Counted from the stretch's first letter, positions 51,854-62,482 are shown. The stretch: 64,000 nucleotides of DNA from Paraburkholderia aromaticivorans (GCF_012689525.1 NZ_CP051514.1:62001-126000); one strand, 5' to 3'. Translations and numbers: made by a program. The notes: generated by a model from the sequence alone, not told the origin.

Positions 51854-54253
51854 ATGCAAAGTACGTCTCCTAGGTCCCCGCCGCCCGCGCCAAAAAAGCG
51901 CAAACGCCCGTTGTGGCTGAAACTCATCCTGGGCTTCGTGGGTCTGATCGTCGCAGGCGTTCTGTGCGTGCTGCTGGTGCTCGGCTATGCGCTCGTCGTC
52001 GCCACGCCCAATCTGCCGTCGCTCGATGCGCTGACCGACTATCGGCCGAAGGTGCCGCTGCGCATCTACACGGCCGACCATGTGCTGATCGGCGAATTTG
52101 GCGAGGAACGGCGCGACATCGTCCATATTCAGGATGTGCCCGATAGTCTGAAGAAGGCCATCCTCGCCATCGAAGACGCACGCTTCTACGATCACGGCGG
52201 CGTAGACCTCATGGGCATCGCGCGCGCGGGCTTCGTCGCGCTCACCAATGGCCACGCCACGCAAGGCGCGAGCACGATCACCATGCAGGTGGCGCGCAAC
52301 TTCTTCCTCTCCAGCGAAAAGACCTACACGCGCAAGATCTACGAGATGCTGCTGGCGTACAAGATCGAGTCGAAGCTGTCCAAGGATCAGATTCTCGAGG
52401 TGTACATGAATCAGATCTATCTCGGTCAGCGCGCCTACGGTTTCGCGAGCGCAGCGCGCGTGTACTTCGGCAAGGATCTGAAGGATCTGACGCTGGCGGA
52501 ATCGGCCATGCTGGCCGGCTTGCCAAAGGCGCCATCCGCGTATAACCCGGTCGTCAATCCGAAGCGTGCGAAGGTGCGTCAGGAGTACATCCTGCAGCGC
52601 ATGTACGAGTTGCACTACATCACGCAGGAACAATACGACGAAGCGAGCAAACAGCCGCTCGTGGTCAAGGGCGCGGGCAAGGAATTCAGCGTGCACGCGG
52701 AATACGTCGCGGAAATGGTACGTCAGATGATGTACGCGCAGTATCGCGAGGAAGCCTATACGCGCGGCCTGAACGTGGTGACCACGATCGATTCTGCCGA
52801 CCAGGACGTCGCTTACCGGGCGCTGCGCAAAGGTCTGATGGACTACGAACGGCGTCACGGTTATCGCGGCCCGGAGGCGTTCATCGATCTGCCGTCCGAC
52901 GCCGACGACCGCGAACAGGCCATCGACGACGCGCTGCTCGAACACCCGGACAACGGCGAGATCATTGCCGCGGTAGTCACCGCGGCGAGTCCGAAGCAGG
53001 TGCAGGCTGCGTTCATCGACGGCAATGTCGCGACGATCCAAGGTGACGGCCTGCGCTTTGCGCAGTTCGCGCTCGGTCCGCGCGCGCAGCCGAATCAACG
53101 CGTGCGGCCCGGCGCGATCATCCGGCTCGTCAAGAACGACGACGGCAACTGGTCGATCACGCAATTGCCGCAAGTGGAAGGCGCGTTTGTTTCGGTGATC
53201 CCGCAAGATGGCGCGATCCGCGCGCTGGTCGGCGGTTTCGACTTCAACAAGAACAAGTTCAATCACGTCACGCAGGCGTGGCGTCAGCCGGGGTCGAGCT
53301 TCAAGCCGTTCATCTATTCGGCGTCGCTCGAAAAGGGACTCGGACCGGCAACCGTGATCAACGATGCACCGCTCTTCTTCAGCGCGGCTGAGACCGGCGG
53401 CCAGGCGTGGGAGCCGAAGAACTACGGCGGCGGCTTCGACGGCCCGATGACCATGCGCACCGCGTTGCAGCGCTCGAAGAACCTGGTGTCGATCCGTATC
53501 CTGAACCAGATCGGCACGAAGTACGCGCAGCAGTACATCACGCGTTTCGGCTTCGACGCGGATCGTCACCCGGCTTATCTGCCGATGGCGCTGGGTGCCG
53601 GTCTCGTCACTCCGCTGCAGATGGCGGGCGCGTTCTCGGTGTTCGCCAATGGCGGCTATCGGATCAACCCATATCTGATCGCCGAAGTCACGGATCAGCG
53701 TGGCATGGTGGTCGCGCATGCGCAACCGCTGGTGGCCGCGCAAAGCGCGCCGCACGCAATCGAGCCGCGCAATGCGTACGTGATGAACAGCCTGCTGCAA
53801 AGCGTCGCGCAACGCGGCACAGGTGCGAAAACCAATGTACTGAAACGCACCGACCTTGGCGGCAAGACGGGCACGACCAACGATTCGCGCGACGCATGGT
53901 TCGCCGGTTACCAGCACACGCTCACCGCCATCGCGTGGATCGGCTACGACAACCCGCGCAGTCTCGGCGACAAGGAAACCGGTGGCGGCCTCGCGTTGCC
54001 CGTATGGGTCGAATACATGGGTCGCGCGCTGAAGGGCGTGCCGGAGTACAAGATGCCGATGCCCGACGACGTCACGGAAATCGGCTCAGAGCTTTATTTC
54101 GATGACTTCACGCCTGGGCATGGTTTCATCGCCACGGTCGGCGTCAGTCAGGCTTCACTGGACGCCGAGTCGAGTGCAGCGTCGGCGGCCGCGCCTGAGC
54201 AGGTCGGCGAACAGGAGAAACAGGACATCATGAATCTGTTCCGACGGCCCTAG
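51854..54253 (+). CDS. mrcA: class A penicillin-binding protein 1A (bifunctional)
   Basis: A 799-residue peptidoglycan glycosyltransferase/transpeptidase. A short basic N-terminus and one membrane anchor ('KLILGFVGLIVAGVLCVLLVLGYALV') precede the GT51 domain ('AILAIEDARFYDHGGVD', 'GASTITMQVARNFF'). The transpeptidase follows with 'QPGSSFKPF', 'LQRSKNLVSIR' (SxN) and 'GGKTGTTNDSRDAW' (KTG). The 'ITQEQYDEA' linker is normal. It differs in setting from a housekeeping mrcA, being downstream of hpnL, so it may be a paralogue. The start at 51854 gives the expected cytoplasmic tail. Confidence 0.93.
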   Translation: MQSTSPRSPPPAPKKRKRPLWLKLILGFVGLIVAGVLCVLLVLGYALVVATPNLPSLDALTDYRPKVPLRIYTADHVLIGEFGEERRDIVHIQDVPDSLKKAILAIEDARFYDHGGVDLMGIARAGFVALTNGHATQGASTITMQVARNFFLSSEKTYTRKIYEMLLAYKIESKLSKDQILEVYMNQIYLGQRAYGFASAARVYFGKDLKDLTLAESAMLAGLPKAPSAYNPVVNPKRAKVRQEYILQRMYELHYITQEQYDEASKQPLVVKGAGKEFSVHAEYVAEMVRQMMYAQYREEAYTRGLNVVTTIDSADQDVAYRALRKGLMDYERRHGYRGPEAFIDLPSDADDREQAIDDALLEHPDNGEIIAAVVTAASPKQVQAAFIDGNVATIQGDGLRFAQFALGPRAQPNQRVRPGAIIRLVKNDDGNWSITQLPQVEGAFVSVIPQDGAIRALVGGFDFNKNKFNHVTQAWRQPGSSFKPFIYSASLEKGLGPATVINDAPLFFSAAETGGQAWEPKNYGGGFDGPMTMRTALQRSKNLVSIRILNQIGTKYAQQYITRFGFDADRHPAYLPMALGAGLVTPLQMAGAFSVFANGGYRINPYLIAEVTDQRGMVVAHAQPLVAAQSAPHAIEPRNAYVMNSLLQSVAQRGTGAKTNVLKRTDLGGKTGTTNDSRDAWFAGYQHTLTAIAWIGYDNPRSLGDKETGGGLALPVWVEYMGRALKGVPEYKMPMPDDVTEIGSELYFDDFTPGHGFIATVGVSQASLDAESSAASAAAPEQVGEQEKQDIMNLFRRP

Positions 54254-55889
54254 CGCCTGTCGCACCTGCACCGTGCGGACATGTAAAGCGACGCCGCGCC
54301 CGATGAGCGGGCGCTTCGTTTCAGCGATTGCCGCCAGCGGCGGCCTCATAGAATGTACTCGTCGGGGTGTCCGGCGAGGTTAGCTCCGATCGGCCAAGCA
54401 GCTAGGGTCCGATAAAGCCGGAGATGTCGGAGACGGAGAACGTCGAACATTGTTCGCGTAAGCTATTGCCTGCGTTCCTGAAAATATCATCAGCGCACCC
54501 GACCACGCGAATGACTCATCCCTGCGGCAATTCGCGATCGGGATTCTGAGGACGAAACCTGTGCGCCGCACTGAACCTGTGTCGTGGCCTGCGTGAAGTG
54601 TCGGTGACGGGTGGGCCGGCGAAAGACATTCTGAATGCGAGCGAGCCGCGTGAAAATCTGGGAACGGAAAAATTCGCAATGAACCTGACCGCAGCAGAAA
54701 TCGACTCACTCGAAGCGGGTGTGAGCACGGTTCGCATCAGTCACGCCAGGCAGTCAACGCTCTCTTTCTACCGATTCGCGACATCACTTCAGAGGGCCGT
54801 CCCGTCGCTCGTTGGAAGACGTGGCAGCCGTGTTGCACGTGAACGCGCGCAAGATTGAGCCGGCGAAAAAACGTTTCGCTTACGGTAGCTAAGGAACGAC
54901 GCTGGTAAGGCCGCCGAGACAAAGAGTCTACGACGACAGGACCGATGGCTGGCTTAAGTCCCGATTCATTGCGATGAGTCGCGGGGGAGCGATCCGGACC
55001 GGGCGAGCCGGTCGCGGGGTGGATAGTCTTTCGCACGGACGGTGCGGCGCGCTCAAATGATCAAACGGAAGCCAAGGGGCAAGATAGGCCGGGTCACTCC
55101 GCCCGGAACCGAACGCTGAGTTCGTAGCCACCATGGAAACGTGCTCGCGACCCAACGATGCAGCGCTCCCCGCGGTGTATAACGACGCACCCCAACAATT
55201 GATTCGCCACATCCGCAAACCGATCGAGGCGACGCGAGGGCGTTCTGCGTGGGAGACCACGAATACGAGCGCTGCGGCGTATGTAACGTCTTCATGGCAT
55301 CAGAATCTCTAGCGGACGGCGTCGCACCAAAGTCACCGACCCCCGGAAATAGGGCGCGGTGGTCCCGCTTTGTGCGGGACATCGCCGGGGCCTGGCTGGA
55401 GCGCCCAATGAATGGCCTCGTGATGAACAGCCCCAACACCCACACGTCTGCGCGCTCTACGGGTCCCGTCATGCACGCCAAAGCGCTGTGGAATCATTTT
55501 GAATTCGCGCACGCCCCGGACGGTGCACTTGGCTGAACATGGCCGAGATCGAACTCATATGATGATGAGGCAATGCCGCAATTGGCGCATCGACAGCATC
55601 GGCACCGTAGCCGAGAGGTGGCTGCTTCCAGGCTCGACAAATTCAGCTCAAGGCCTGTACACGACATTTGAGATCTGGCGGATAATTGGTTGCGATATTC
55701 AACTAGCACGAGAAGCAACTAATGCTATACTTTGATGGGCGTTCCTCGCATGCGATAGTCCGGACATGCGGCGAACCAGAGGGACTCTGCGACCGCTGCG
55801 CAGAGCAAGTTGGATAATTCCGAGTGGTCAAGGCTGCGAGGAGGCATGCTACCGATCGCCGGGAAACATGCGCACTTCCCAGAGACACG
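54254..55889. other. long region without a recognised gene
   Basis: About 1.6 kb in which I can support no gene. A plus-strand stretch at 54676-54900 looks partly coding ('FAMNLTAAEIDSLEAGV' and, in another frame, 'VLHVNARKIEPAKKRFAYGS') but breaks frame, so it may be a decayed gene. A perfect 7-5-7 hairpin, GTCCCGC-TTTGT-GCGGGAC, sits at 55362-55380. The minus-strand frames of 110-140 codons at 54928-55481 have no family resemblance. Confidence 0.35.
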
Positions 55890-56387
55890 ATGTCTGAGCA
55901 ATACCTCACCTTCAAGCTGGATCTGATTAAAACCGGGATGATCAATAAGGCAAACACGGCATACAGGGCAGCATGTGGCCTTGACGTGCGTTTGCTTCGT
56001 GTGCTGCGTTTGATCTGCGATAAACCCGGCGTCACGGCAACGGCCCTCACAGGCCAGGCGCTGATTGAGAAATCTCTGCTCTCCAAGCTTCTTGCTGAAC
56101 TGATTGAGCGCAAGCTCATCCGCCGAACCATTCACCCGGACGATGCGCGTCATTTCCAGCTTTGGCCGACAATGGCGGGCAAGCGCACGCGTGCAAAGAC
56201 CGATGGACTGGGCCTGAAATTGGAGGCAGAGATGTTGTCGACACTGTCGGTAATGGAATGCAAGCAACTCAACCGTATTGCGGACAAGCTCGTCGAGGCA
56301 TTCCGCATGGAGTGGACGGCCCCGGATCTTCGGCCCAACGGGTCGAACAGATGCGACGCGCAGCAGCGTGTTAGCAACGCACGGTGA
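55890..56387 (+). CDS. MarR-family transcriptional regulator
   Basis: A 165-residue winged-HTH protein. 'RLLRVLRLICDKPGVTATALTGQALIEKSLLSKLLAELIERKLIRRTIHPDDARHFQLWPTMAGK' at residues ~35-100 shows the recognition helix and the basic wing of MarR proteins. Start at 55890 avoids a basic upstream extension. It is 170 bases upstream of an MFS exporter on the same strand and probably represses it; the effector is unknown. Confidence 0.85.
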   Translation: MSEQYLTFKLDLIKTGMINKANTAYRAACGLDVRLLRVLRLICDKPGVTATALTGQALIEKSLLSKLLAELIERKLIRRTIHPDDARHFQLWPTMAGKRTRAKTDGLGLKLEAEMLSTLSVMECKQLNRIADKLVEAFRMEWTAPDLRPNGSNRCDAQQRVSNAR

Positions 56388-56557
56388 CGCGGTGCCCGAT
56401 GTGGACCGGGATACCTGAGTCATGCGTGGGAGAGAGTCAGTCGCGTTTCGGGCTTTCGCCATTGTGATGGCCTATGGCCGCAGCGACCTGGAGTGGCTGT
56501 TTTACGCCTTCAGTCCCCATGATCGTGTCCGCTAGCGCGAAGCAATTGAGGAAAACC

Positions 56558-58030
56558 ATGCAGGAAACAAGAAATTCAACGTCGCATCAAGGTACCGACA
56601 AGCTCATTTTCGGTATCGTTCTCGCCGTCGTCACCTTCTGGCTGTTCGCCCAGACCACTCTTAACGTCGCACCGGCCATGGCATCGGATCTGGGCGTCAC
56701 AACCAATGTCAGCAATATCGCGGTCAGCATCACCGCGCTGTTCTCGGGGATTTTCATCGTTGTCGCAGGCGGACTCGCGGACTCATTCGGACGCGTGCGG
56801 CTGACCCTTGTGGGGCTGGCGCTGAACGCGATCGGCTCGCTATTGATTGCTGCCTCGCCGACCGGCACTGCCGTGTGGTTGATTGCGGGGCGCATCGTCC
56901 AGGGGCTGTCGGCCGCATGCATCATGCCGGCCACGCTGGCTTTGATGAAGGCATATTACGATGGCGCAGCCCGCCAGCGCGCGTTGAGTTTCTGGTCCAT
57001 CGGCTCCTGGGGTGGTTCAGGGCTGTGCGCATTGTTTGGAGGTCTGGTCGCGTCCACGATCGGTTGGCGCTGGATCTTCTGGATGTCCATCGCAATCTCC
57101 GCGGCAAGCTATCTGCTAATCAGAGGCACGCCGGAAAGCAAGATTAAGCAGAGCAACCCGATGCCTTTCGACTGGATCGGGCTGATCGCCTTTGTGGTCG
57201 CGATGGTGGCGCTGAACGTCTTGATCGGTCAAGGCTCTGCATTGGGCTGGTTGAGCCCGGCGGCTCTGGTTTTGATCGCCGTCTTCATGGTCGGCGCAGT
57301 CATCTTTTTCCATGCCGAGACCCACGGCGACAACCCGTTCGTCGATCTGCGTCTGTTGAGCAACAGGCCTTACTCGGGCGCGACACTTTCCAATTTCCTG
57401 CTTAACGGCGCGGCGGGCACGCTGCTGGTGGCATTATCTGTGGTCCAGCAAGGCGCGGGACTCTCGTCGCTACAGGCGGGATTGATGACCACCGGCTATC
57501 TGGTTGCCATCCTCGCTACCATTCGTGTCGGCGAAAAGCTGCTGCAGCGGTGGGGGCCGCGCAAGCCGATGTTGCTGGGCTGCGCGATCACGGGGTTAGG
57601 CATCCTGCTGACCACCTTCACGTTCCTGCTCGCGAAGCAATATATCGTGGTGGCGTTTTTCGGCTTTACGTTGTTTGGTATCGGCCTCGGCTTCTATGCT
57701 ACGCCGTCGACCGATGCGGCTCTGTCCAACGTCCCCAACGACAAGGCAGGATCGGCCTCGGGCATCTACAAGATGGCGTCGTCGCTGGGAGCGGCTTTCG
57801 GCGTTGCTATCTCGGCAGCGATTTTTACCGCACTGAGCCACAGGGAGGGACTCTCACCGATGGCTGACATTGCCCTCGGGCGAACCGACAATCTTGCCCT
57901 CCGCTATGCGGCTGCCATCGCACTGCTGTTCAACGTGCTGATGGTCGTGATCGCGATGATTGCCATCATGTGGACGATATCAAAAGGCAATCTTAAGGCA
58001 TCCGGCGCTCCGGCAGACTCAACCCGATAG
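56558..58030 (+). CDS. MFS transporter, DHA2 (14-TM) drug-exporter type
   Basis: A 490-residue transporter with ~14 hydrophobic segments. 'TTLNVAPAMASDLGVTTNVSNIAVSITALFSGIF' and 'GGLADSFGRVRLTLVGLALNAIGSLLIAAS' (motif A type), 'IAGRIVQGLSAACIMPATLALMKAYYDG' (motif C type) place it in the EmrB/QacA subfamily. TGAGGA precedes ATG 56558. With the adjacent MarR gene it makes a regulator-pump pair. Substrate unknown; the neighbouring M20 hydrolase may point to a small organic acid or amide. Confidence 0.9.
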   Translation: MQETRNSTSHQGTDKLIFGIVLAVVTFWLFAQTTLNVAPAMASDLGVTTNVSNIAVSITALFSGIFIVVAGGLADSFGRVRLTLVGLALNAIGSLLIAASPTGTAVWLIAGRIVQGLSAACIMPATLALMKAYYDGAARQRALSFWSIGSWGGSGLCALFGGLVASTIGWRWIFWMSIAISAASYLLIRGTPESKIKQSNPMPFDWIGLIAFVVAMVALNVLIGQGSALGWLSPAALVLIAVFMVGAVIFFHAETHGDNPFVDLRLLSNRPYSGATLSNFLLNGAAGTLLVALSVVQQGAGLSSLQAGLMTTGYLVAILATIRVGEKLLQRWGPRKPMLLGCAITGLGILLTTFTFLLAKQYIVVAFFGFTLFGIGLGFYATPSTDAALSNVPNDKAGSASGIYKMASSLGAAFGVAISAAIFTALSHREGLSPMADIALGRTDNLALRYAAAIALLFNVLMVVIAMIAIMWTISKGNLKASGAPADSTR

Positions 58031-58245
58031 ATGAATCTCGATCTGGTGCAATTGCGAACAAACCCAACGATGGGTGATCCGACCGCCCAGATTGTGGCCT
58101 GCAGAAGGCGGGGGTAGACTCAATGCGTGCCGTGCGCATCTACCGGCAACAGCCACCGGGATACCTCACGGTTGACGCAATTATCGTGTCAAAGCCGCAG
58201 TTAACGTGTGGAAACGTAAGTTTTGAAATTATTGAAAGAGGACTT

Positions 58246-59514
58246 ATGAATACGTTCATGACGGCGCTGACTGGTCGCATTGACGAACTGCTTCCGGAAC
58301 TCGAGGCGGTCTACAAGGATCTGCATCAAAACCCGGAGCTGTCGATGCAGGAAGTGCGTACCGCGCGCATTGCCGCCGATTATCTGGCTGCGCATAGCTT
58401 CGAAGTAACCCGCGACGTCGGTGTGACTGGCGTGGTGGGCGTGCTGCGAAACGGTGAAGGCCCTACGGTCATGCTGCGCGCGGATATGGATGCCCTTCCG
58501 GTCACGGAGGCAACCGGACTTTCGTACGCGAGCACTGTCACCGCAAAGAATGAAGATGGCGTCGAGGTCGGTGTTGCGCATTCCTGCGGGCACGATCTTC
58601 ACGTAACGTGGTTGATGGGGGCGGCGCGCCTGCTGGCCGAAAACCGGGAATCGTGGAAAGGAACGGTGCTGGCCGTGTTTCAGCCAGGCGAGGAAATAGG
58701 TCGAGGCGCGCAAAGCATGATGGACGACGGCATGGCAGAGCGGTTTCCAAAGCCGGACATCATTCTGGGGCAGCACGTGATGGTGGGAGAGGCAGGCACG
58801 GTGGGATACCGCAGTGGGACGATTCTCTCCGCGGGTGACAGCATCAAGGTGAAACTGTTCGGGCGAGGATCGCATGGATCGCAGCCGCAGACGTCGATTG
58901 ATCCGGTGATCATGGCAGCATCCACGACGATGCGTCTTCAGACTATTGTATCGCGCGAAATCGCGCCGAGCGACAGCGCCGTCCTCACGATTGGCGCGCT
59001 GCAGGCTGGCACGAAAGAAAACATCATTCCCGATGACGCCACGCTCAAGCTGAACATGCGTACCTATGATGAAGACGTGCGAGAGTACATGCTGTCGGCG
59101 ATCCGGCGCATCTGCTGCGCCGAATGCGTTGCCTCCAATGCGCCGCGGGAACCCGAGTTCACGACGCTCAGTAGTTACCCGCTAACGGAAAACGACAAGG
59201 AAGCAACCGCGCGTGTCGCGCAGGCATTCGAGGTACAGTTTGGCGATCACGCCTTCGAAACCCGTCCGGCCGCCGCCAGCGAAGACTTCAGCGTGTTTGG
59301 CCGACGCTGGAACGTCCCTTACGTTTTCTGGATTGCGGGTGGCACCGATCCGCAAGTGTATGCGAAAGCAAAGGCGGACAAGACGCTTAACCTGCTGCCG
59401 AGTAACCATTCCCCAAAATATGCGCCGACCCTGAATCCGACGCTGAAAACGGGTCTGCAGGCGATGGTGTGCGCCGCAGCAGCCTGGCTTTGCGAAGGGA
59501 GCGCGCCTGAGTGA
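58246..59514 (+). CDS. M20-family amidohydrolase (hippurate hydrolase/aminoacylase type)
   Basis: A 422-residue zinc amidohydrolase. 'LHQNPELSMQEVRTARIAADYL', 'VMLRADMDALPV' (Asp), 'HSCGHDLHVTWLMGAARLL' (His/Asp), 'QPGEEIGRGAQSMMDDG' (Glu pair) and 'RPAAASEDFSVFG' are the ligand segments of peptidase M20D. GAAAGAGGA is before ATG 58246. N-acyl amino acids such as hippurate are typical substrates; hippurate cleavage would give benzoate for the ben/cat genes at 12-20 kb, but this is only a possibility. Its end overlaps the next gene (GTGA). Confidence 0.88.
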   Translation: MNTFMTALTGRIDELLPELEAVYKDLHQNPELSMQEVRTARIAADYLAAHSFEVTRDVGVTGVVGVLRNGEGPTVMLRADMDALPVTEATGLSYASTVTAKNEDGVEVGVAHSCGHDLHVTWLMGAARLLAENRESWKGTVLAVFQPGEEIGRGAQSMMDDGMAERFPKPDIILGQHVMVGEAGTVGYRSGTILSAGDSIKVKLFGRGSHGSQPQTSIDPVIMAASTTMRLQTIVSREIAPSDSAVLTIGALQAGTKENIIPDDATLKLNMRTYDEDVREYMLSAIRRICCAECVASNAPREPEFTTLSSYPLTENDKEATARVAQAFEVQFGDHAFETRPAAASEDFSVFGRRWNVPYVFWIAGGTDPQVYAKAKADKTLNLLPSNHSPKYAPTLNPTLKTGLQAMVCAAAAWLCEGSAPE

Positions 59515-60170
59515 GCGGCCATGCGCTGTATCTGCTGCTGGATCTGGTCGGCACGTTCGTGTTCGCCATCAGCGGCGCTGTGGCAGCGAAGCAGCGCAAC
59601 CTCGACCTCTTCGGGATTGTTGCAATCGCTTTCGTTGTAGCATGTGGCGGCGGCATCGTGCGTGATGTGTGCATCGGGGCAGTACCGCCGGCCGGCCTAT
59701 CCAACTGGCGCTATCTGGTCGCCGCGGTCATCGCTGCCTTGATGACGATCGTCGCCTACCGGCACGTGAGGCGACTGCAACAGCCAGTTCTTTTCTTCGA
59801 TGCCGTCGGCCTCGGGCTGTTTGCGGTATCTGGTGCTCAAAAGGCACTGACGTACGGCCACAATGCAGAAGTCGCAATATTGCTGGGCGTGACGACCGCG
59901 GTTGGCGGGGGGGCATTACGCGATGTGCTACTGGCACGGGTACCGGTCATCCTCAAGAGGGAAATTTACGCGTCAGCCGCACTGCTGGGCGCGGTGATCC
60001 AGGTCGTATGCGAACAACGCGGCCTGTCAAAGCCCTGGACACCGTGGGCTGCAACCTTCGTGTGCCTGGGCCTGCGTCTCCTGTCGCTCCATTTTCATTG
60101 GCGGCTTCCGACCTTCGCGGACGTCACACGAAGTGAATACATACGGCGACGCAGTCAAGGGCGAAATTGA
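59511..60170 (+). CDS. TRIC cation-channel-family membrane protein (UPF0126)
   Basis: A 219-residue integral membrane protein built from two repeats of three helices, typical of the YicG/UPF0126 family, prokaryotic relatives of TRIC channels. 'LYLLLDLVGTFVFAISGAVAAKQRNLDLFGI' and 'VACGGGIVRDVCIGAVPP', then the second repeat 'LFAVSGAQKALTYG' and 'TTAVGGGALRDVLLARVP', each with the GGG-RD motif. GTG start overlaps the preceding stop (GTGA). Function in this operon unknown; some members transport glycine or K+. Confidence 0.88.
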   Translation: MSGHALYLLLDLVGTFVFAISGAVAAKQRNLDLFGIVAIAFVVACGGGIVRDVCIGAVPPAGLSNWRYLVAAVIAALMTIVAYRHVRRLQQPVLFFDAVGLGLFAVSGAQKALTYGHNAEVAILLGVTTAVGGGALRDVLLARVPVILKREIYASAALLGAVIQVVCEQRGLSKPWTPWAATFVCLGLRLLSLHFHWRLPTFADVTRSEYIRRRSQGRN

Positions 60171-60550
60171 TCTGAATTCTGGCGCCGCAAGTGCCGGGCG
60201 GACTGGCATTTTCAGCGTCCATGGTTCCTCTGCCCATCTGACGACATGGCGCGAGTGATACGTGGCTCGCCTCCAGATGATCTCCATGAGATTCCATTCC
60301 GGGCGGTCGGGCGGCAGAGCTGCACGATGCAATGCCGAGCAATAGGAATGATGTGCGCCCGGAAACGCGGCGTCGGCAGGGTGGCACGTTGACGAACTGG
60401 CTCTATCGCCATCAGAAAATAGACGCGTATCTTGCGGCGCTTTTTCAGCGCTCCGATTGAATCCAGGCAGTTCGTCGCGCGATAATTGGTTTTCTTGCGC
60501 TTGCGCTTGCGCTCAGCGTCTTCCTGAAGGCTGGCTCTGTGCGGCATCAG
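60165..60550 (-). pseudogene. IS630-family transposase, C-terminal remnant
   Basis: Minus-strand fragments 'LPPDRPEWNLMEIIWRRATYHSRHVVRWAEE' and, one frame over, 'MDAENASPPGTCGARIQINFA' match the C-terminal end of IS630-family transposases (normally 'LPPYSPxLNxIExxW...INF'). The first two-thirds are absent or unrecognisable. It abuts the stop of the TRIC gene. Confidence 0.65.
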
Positions 60551-60559
60551 CTTCGATCC

Positions 60560-61702
60560 AATTCTTTTCCAAAGCCTTGCTTATATCGCAACCGTACTGC
60601 ACCCGCAACGCCCTTTCCGAACAATGCCAAGCAGCTGTACGGGTGCTGTTGTTTCCGCCGGCGGATGAGCTTTCCTGCGCACACGAGAATCCAGGCTGCG
60701 CGCCGACGTTGTCGCCGGTGGCAGTATGGCAGGGCGGCTGAGACGCTCGTGGACTCATGATTGGCCGCGGCTATTAAAGAGAGGCTTACGCCCAGACGCG
60801 ATAAGTGATGGTGGCTCGCGGCTCCGTTGCAAAAGCGGGCGGCCGGTATCCGGCGCGCGTGGCGGCGCAAAATGGCGTCCTGCGAGACCGGCGCGATGAC
60901 GGTGCCTTCGACTACTCGCGCCCGCTGCATGGCGCAGACACGTGCGCCGCTGCTACCCGCCACCGGGGATGGGGAGTACGACGGGGAGACCGGATGAGGA
61001 GTCCGGTTTCGCACCAGCCTGTGCTACGGCCCGTCGTGAGACACATTGTCGCTGGTGCGGGGCGTGCCGTCATGCGCCATCCAGGCAAAAAACCTTCTTG
61101 CAGACGGAAACAATCAGCTTCTGCGTGACGAGTCGGCTTGACTGCCGGTTACTCGATGGGCCAGCGTTCGTCCTCGCTATTCCGGTCGTCAAAGTCTCAT
61201 GCCCAGATTGGAAAAATTCGATCAGTAAATGTGTCTATTAGTATTCCAAACGATACGCTGTGTGGACGGAGCGCCACCGTCCATCCGGTTTGGTCTTCGA
61301 TTCCAGAAACCGACTGGCCGGTGGCATCGAGTTTTTGATCAGCCCGGTCGCGGCTTTAGAGGTGGAATATCACACACGCCCCCGCCGGGGCCATCGCTAT
61401 TTATCTTTTCGCTGTATGTCGTGCAAAGACGTCTTCCTGGGCAGGAATGCGCGGATTGTTGCGAAAATCCTCGTAGTGTTTTGCGACCTGGAACGGCTTA
61501 ATTCATGAATCGAGGCGGTAGTATTAGTCGCGCACTGTGCAACGACGCAACACACATCGCCAATGAAATTGAGGCCAATGCATTGCGCCTGGGCACCCTC
61601 TGCCAAGGGGGTGTCCTTTAAAACAGCACCGCACCTCCGGTGCGCGTGCGCGGTCATTTGACGATGAGACGTCATTTGACATCATTTACCCTGGAGAGTT
61701 AG
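60560..61702. other. long intergenic region before the acetoacetate decarboxylase gene
   Basis: About 1.1 kb with no recognised gene; frames on both strands are Arg/Cys-rich shadows. A plus-strand frame at 61260-61508 ('EVEYHTRPRRGHRYLSFRCMSCKDVFLG') has two Cys but no family. The adc promoter should lie near its end. Confidence 0.35.
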
Positions 61703-62482
61703 TTGAAAATCGAACAGATCCGCAAAGATGCGTTTGCGATGCCGGTCCACAACCCTTCTTATCCCCGCCCGCCGTTCCGTTTTCTTAATCGCGAATATTT
61801 CATCATCTCCTACGAGACGGACATCGATGCATTACGCGCTGTGGTTCCGGAGCCGCTGACAGTCGCCAGCCCGCTGGTTCACTATGAATTCATCCGCATG
61901 CCGGATTCATCGGGCTTCGGCGATTACACTGAAAGCGGCCAGGTTATTTCGGTGAGAGACGCCGACGGCGCGCTCGGCAGCTACACCCACGCAATGTATC
62001 TCGACGACGAAGGCCCGATTGCGGGTGGTCGCGAGATTTGGGGCTTCCCCAAGAAGCTCGCGAGTCCGAAGTTGCGGGTTGACGGCAATGACACGCTGCT
62101 GGGAACGCTCGAATACGGCACCCAGCGCATTGCCACAGGCACGATGGGCTACAAATATCAGCCACTTGACCTTGAGGTCGAACGCAAGAAGCTGGCGGAT
62201 ACGCCGAACTACCTGCTGAAAGTCATTCCGCACGTTGACGGTTCGGCGCGTGTTTGCGAACTGGTACGTTATTTTCTACGCGACGTCACGGTACTCGGCG
62301 CATGGGGTGGTCCGGCAGCCCTTGAATTGCATCCCCATGCACTGGCTCCCGTCGCTGACTTGCCCGTGAAAAAAATCGTCGGCGCGCGACACGTTATTGC
62401 GAATCTTACGCTCGACATTGGCGAAGTGGTTTTGGACTACCTCGCCGAGACGCCATCACTCAAGCTTGCTGCCAATCAGTAA
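61703..62482 (+). CDS. adc: acetoacetate decarboxylase
   Basis: A 259-residue enzyme that decarboxylates acetoacetate to acetone and CO2. The Schiff-base lysine segment '[15 protein letters not shown]' is visible near residues 112-126 and '[16 protein letters not shown]' and '[11 protein letters not shown]' are family-typical. The start is TTG with GGAGAG 8 bases upstream, giving the family's N-terminus '[17 protein letters not shown]'. It is 27 bases before a 3-hydroxybutyrate dehydrogenase, which makes a ketone-body operon. Confidence 0.92.
   Translation: MKIEQIRKDAFAMPVHNPSYPRPPFRFLNREYFIISYETDIDALRAVVPEPLTVASPLVHYEFIRMPDSSGFGDYTESGQVISVRDADGALGSYTHAMYLDDEGPIAGGREIWGFPKKLASPKLRVDGNDTLLGTLEYGTQRIATGTMGYKYQPLDLEVERKKLADTPNYLLKVIPHVDGSARVCELVRYFLRDVTVLGAWGGPAALELHPHALAPVADLPVKKIVGARHVIANLTLDIGEVVLDYLAETPSLKLAANQ

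Noticed and set aside
51824..53917. Minus-strand 697-codon frame over the penicillin-binding protein
   Set aside because: Long only because of codon bias on the other strand; the PBP has all catalytic motifs in order.
54928..55481. Minus-strand frames of 110-142 codons between the PBP and MarR genes
   Set aside because: No family match recognised, no ribosome-binding site, and both strands look non-coding.
60485..60512. Short TTGCGC-type repeat
   Set aside because: Only about three 6-base copies within non-coding GC-rich sequence; likely chance.
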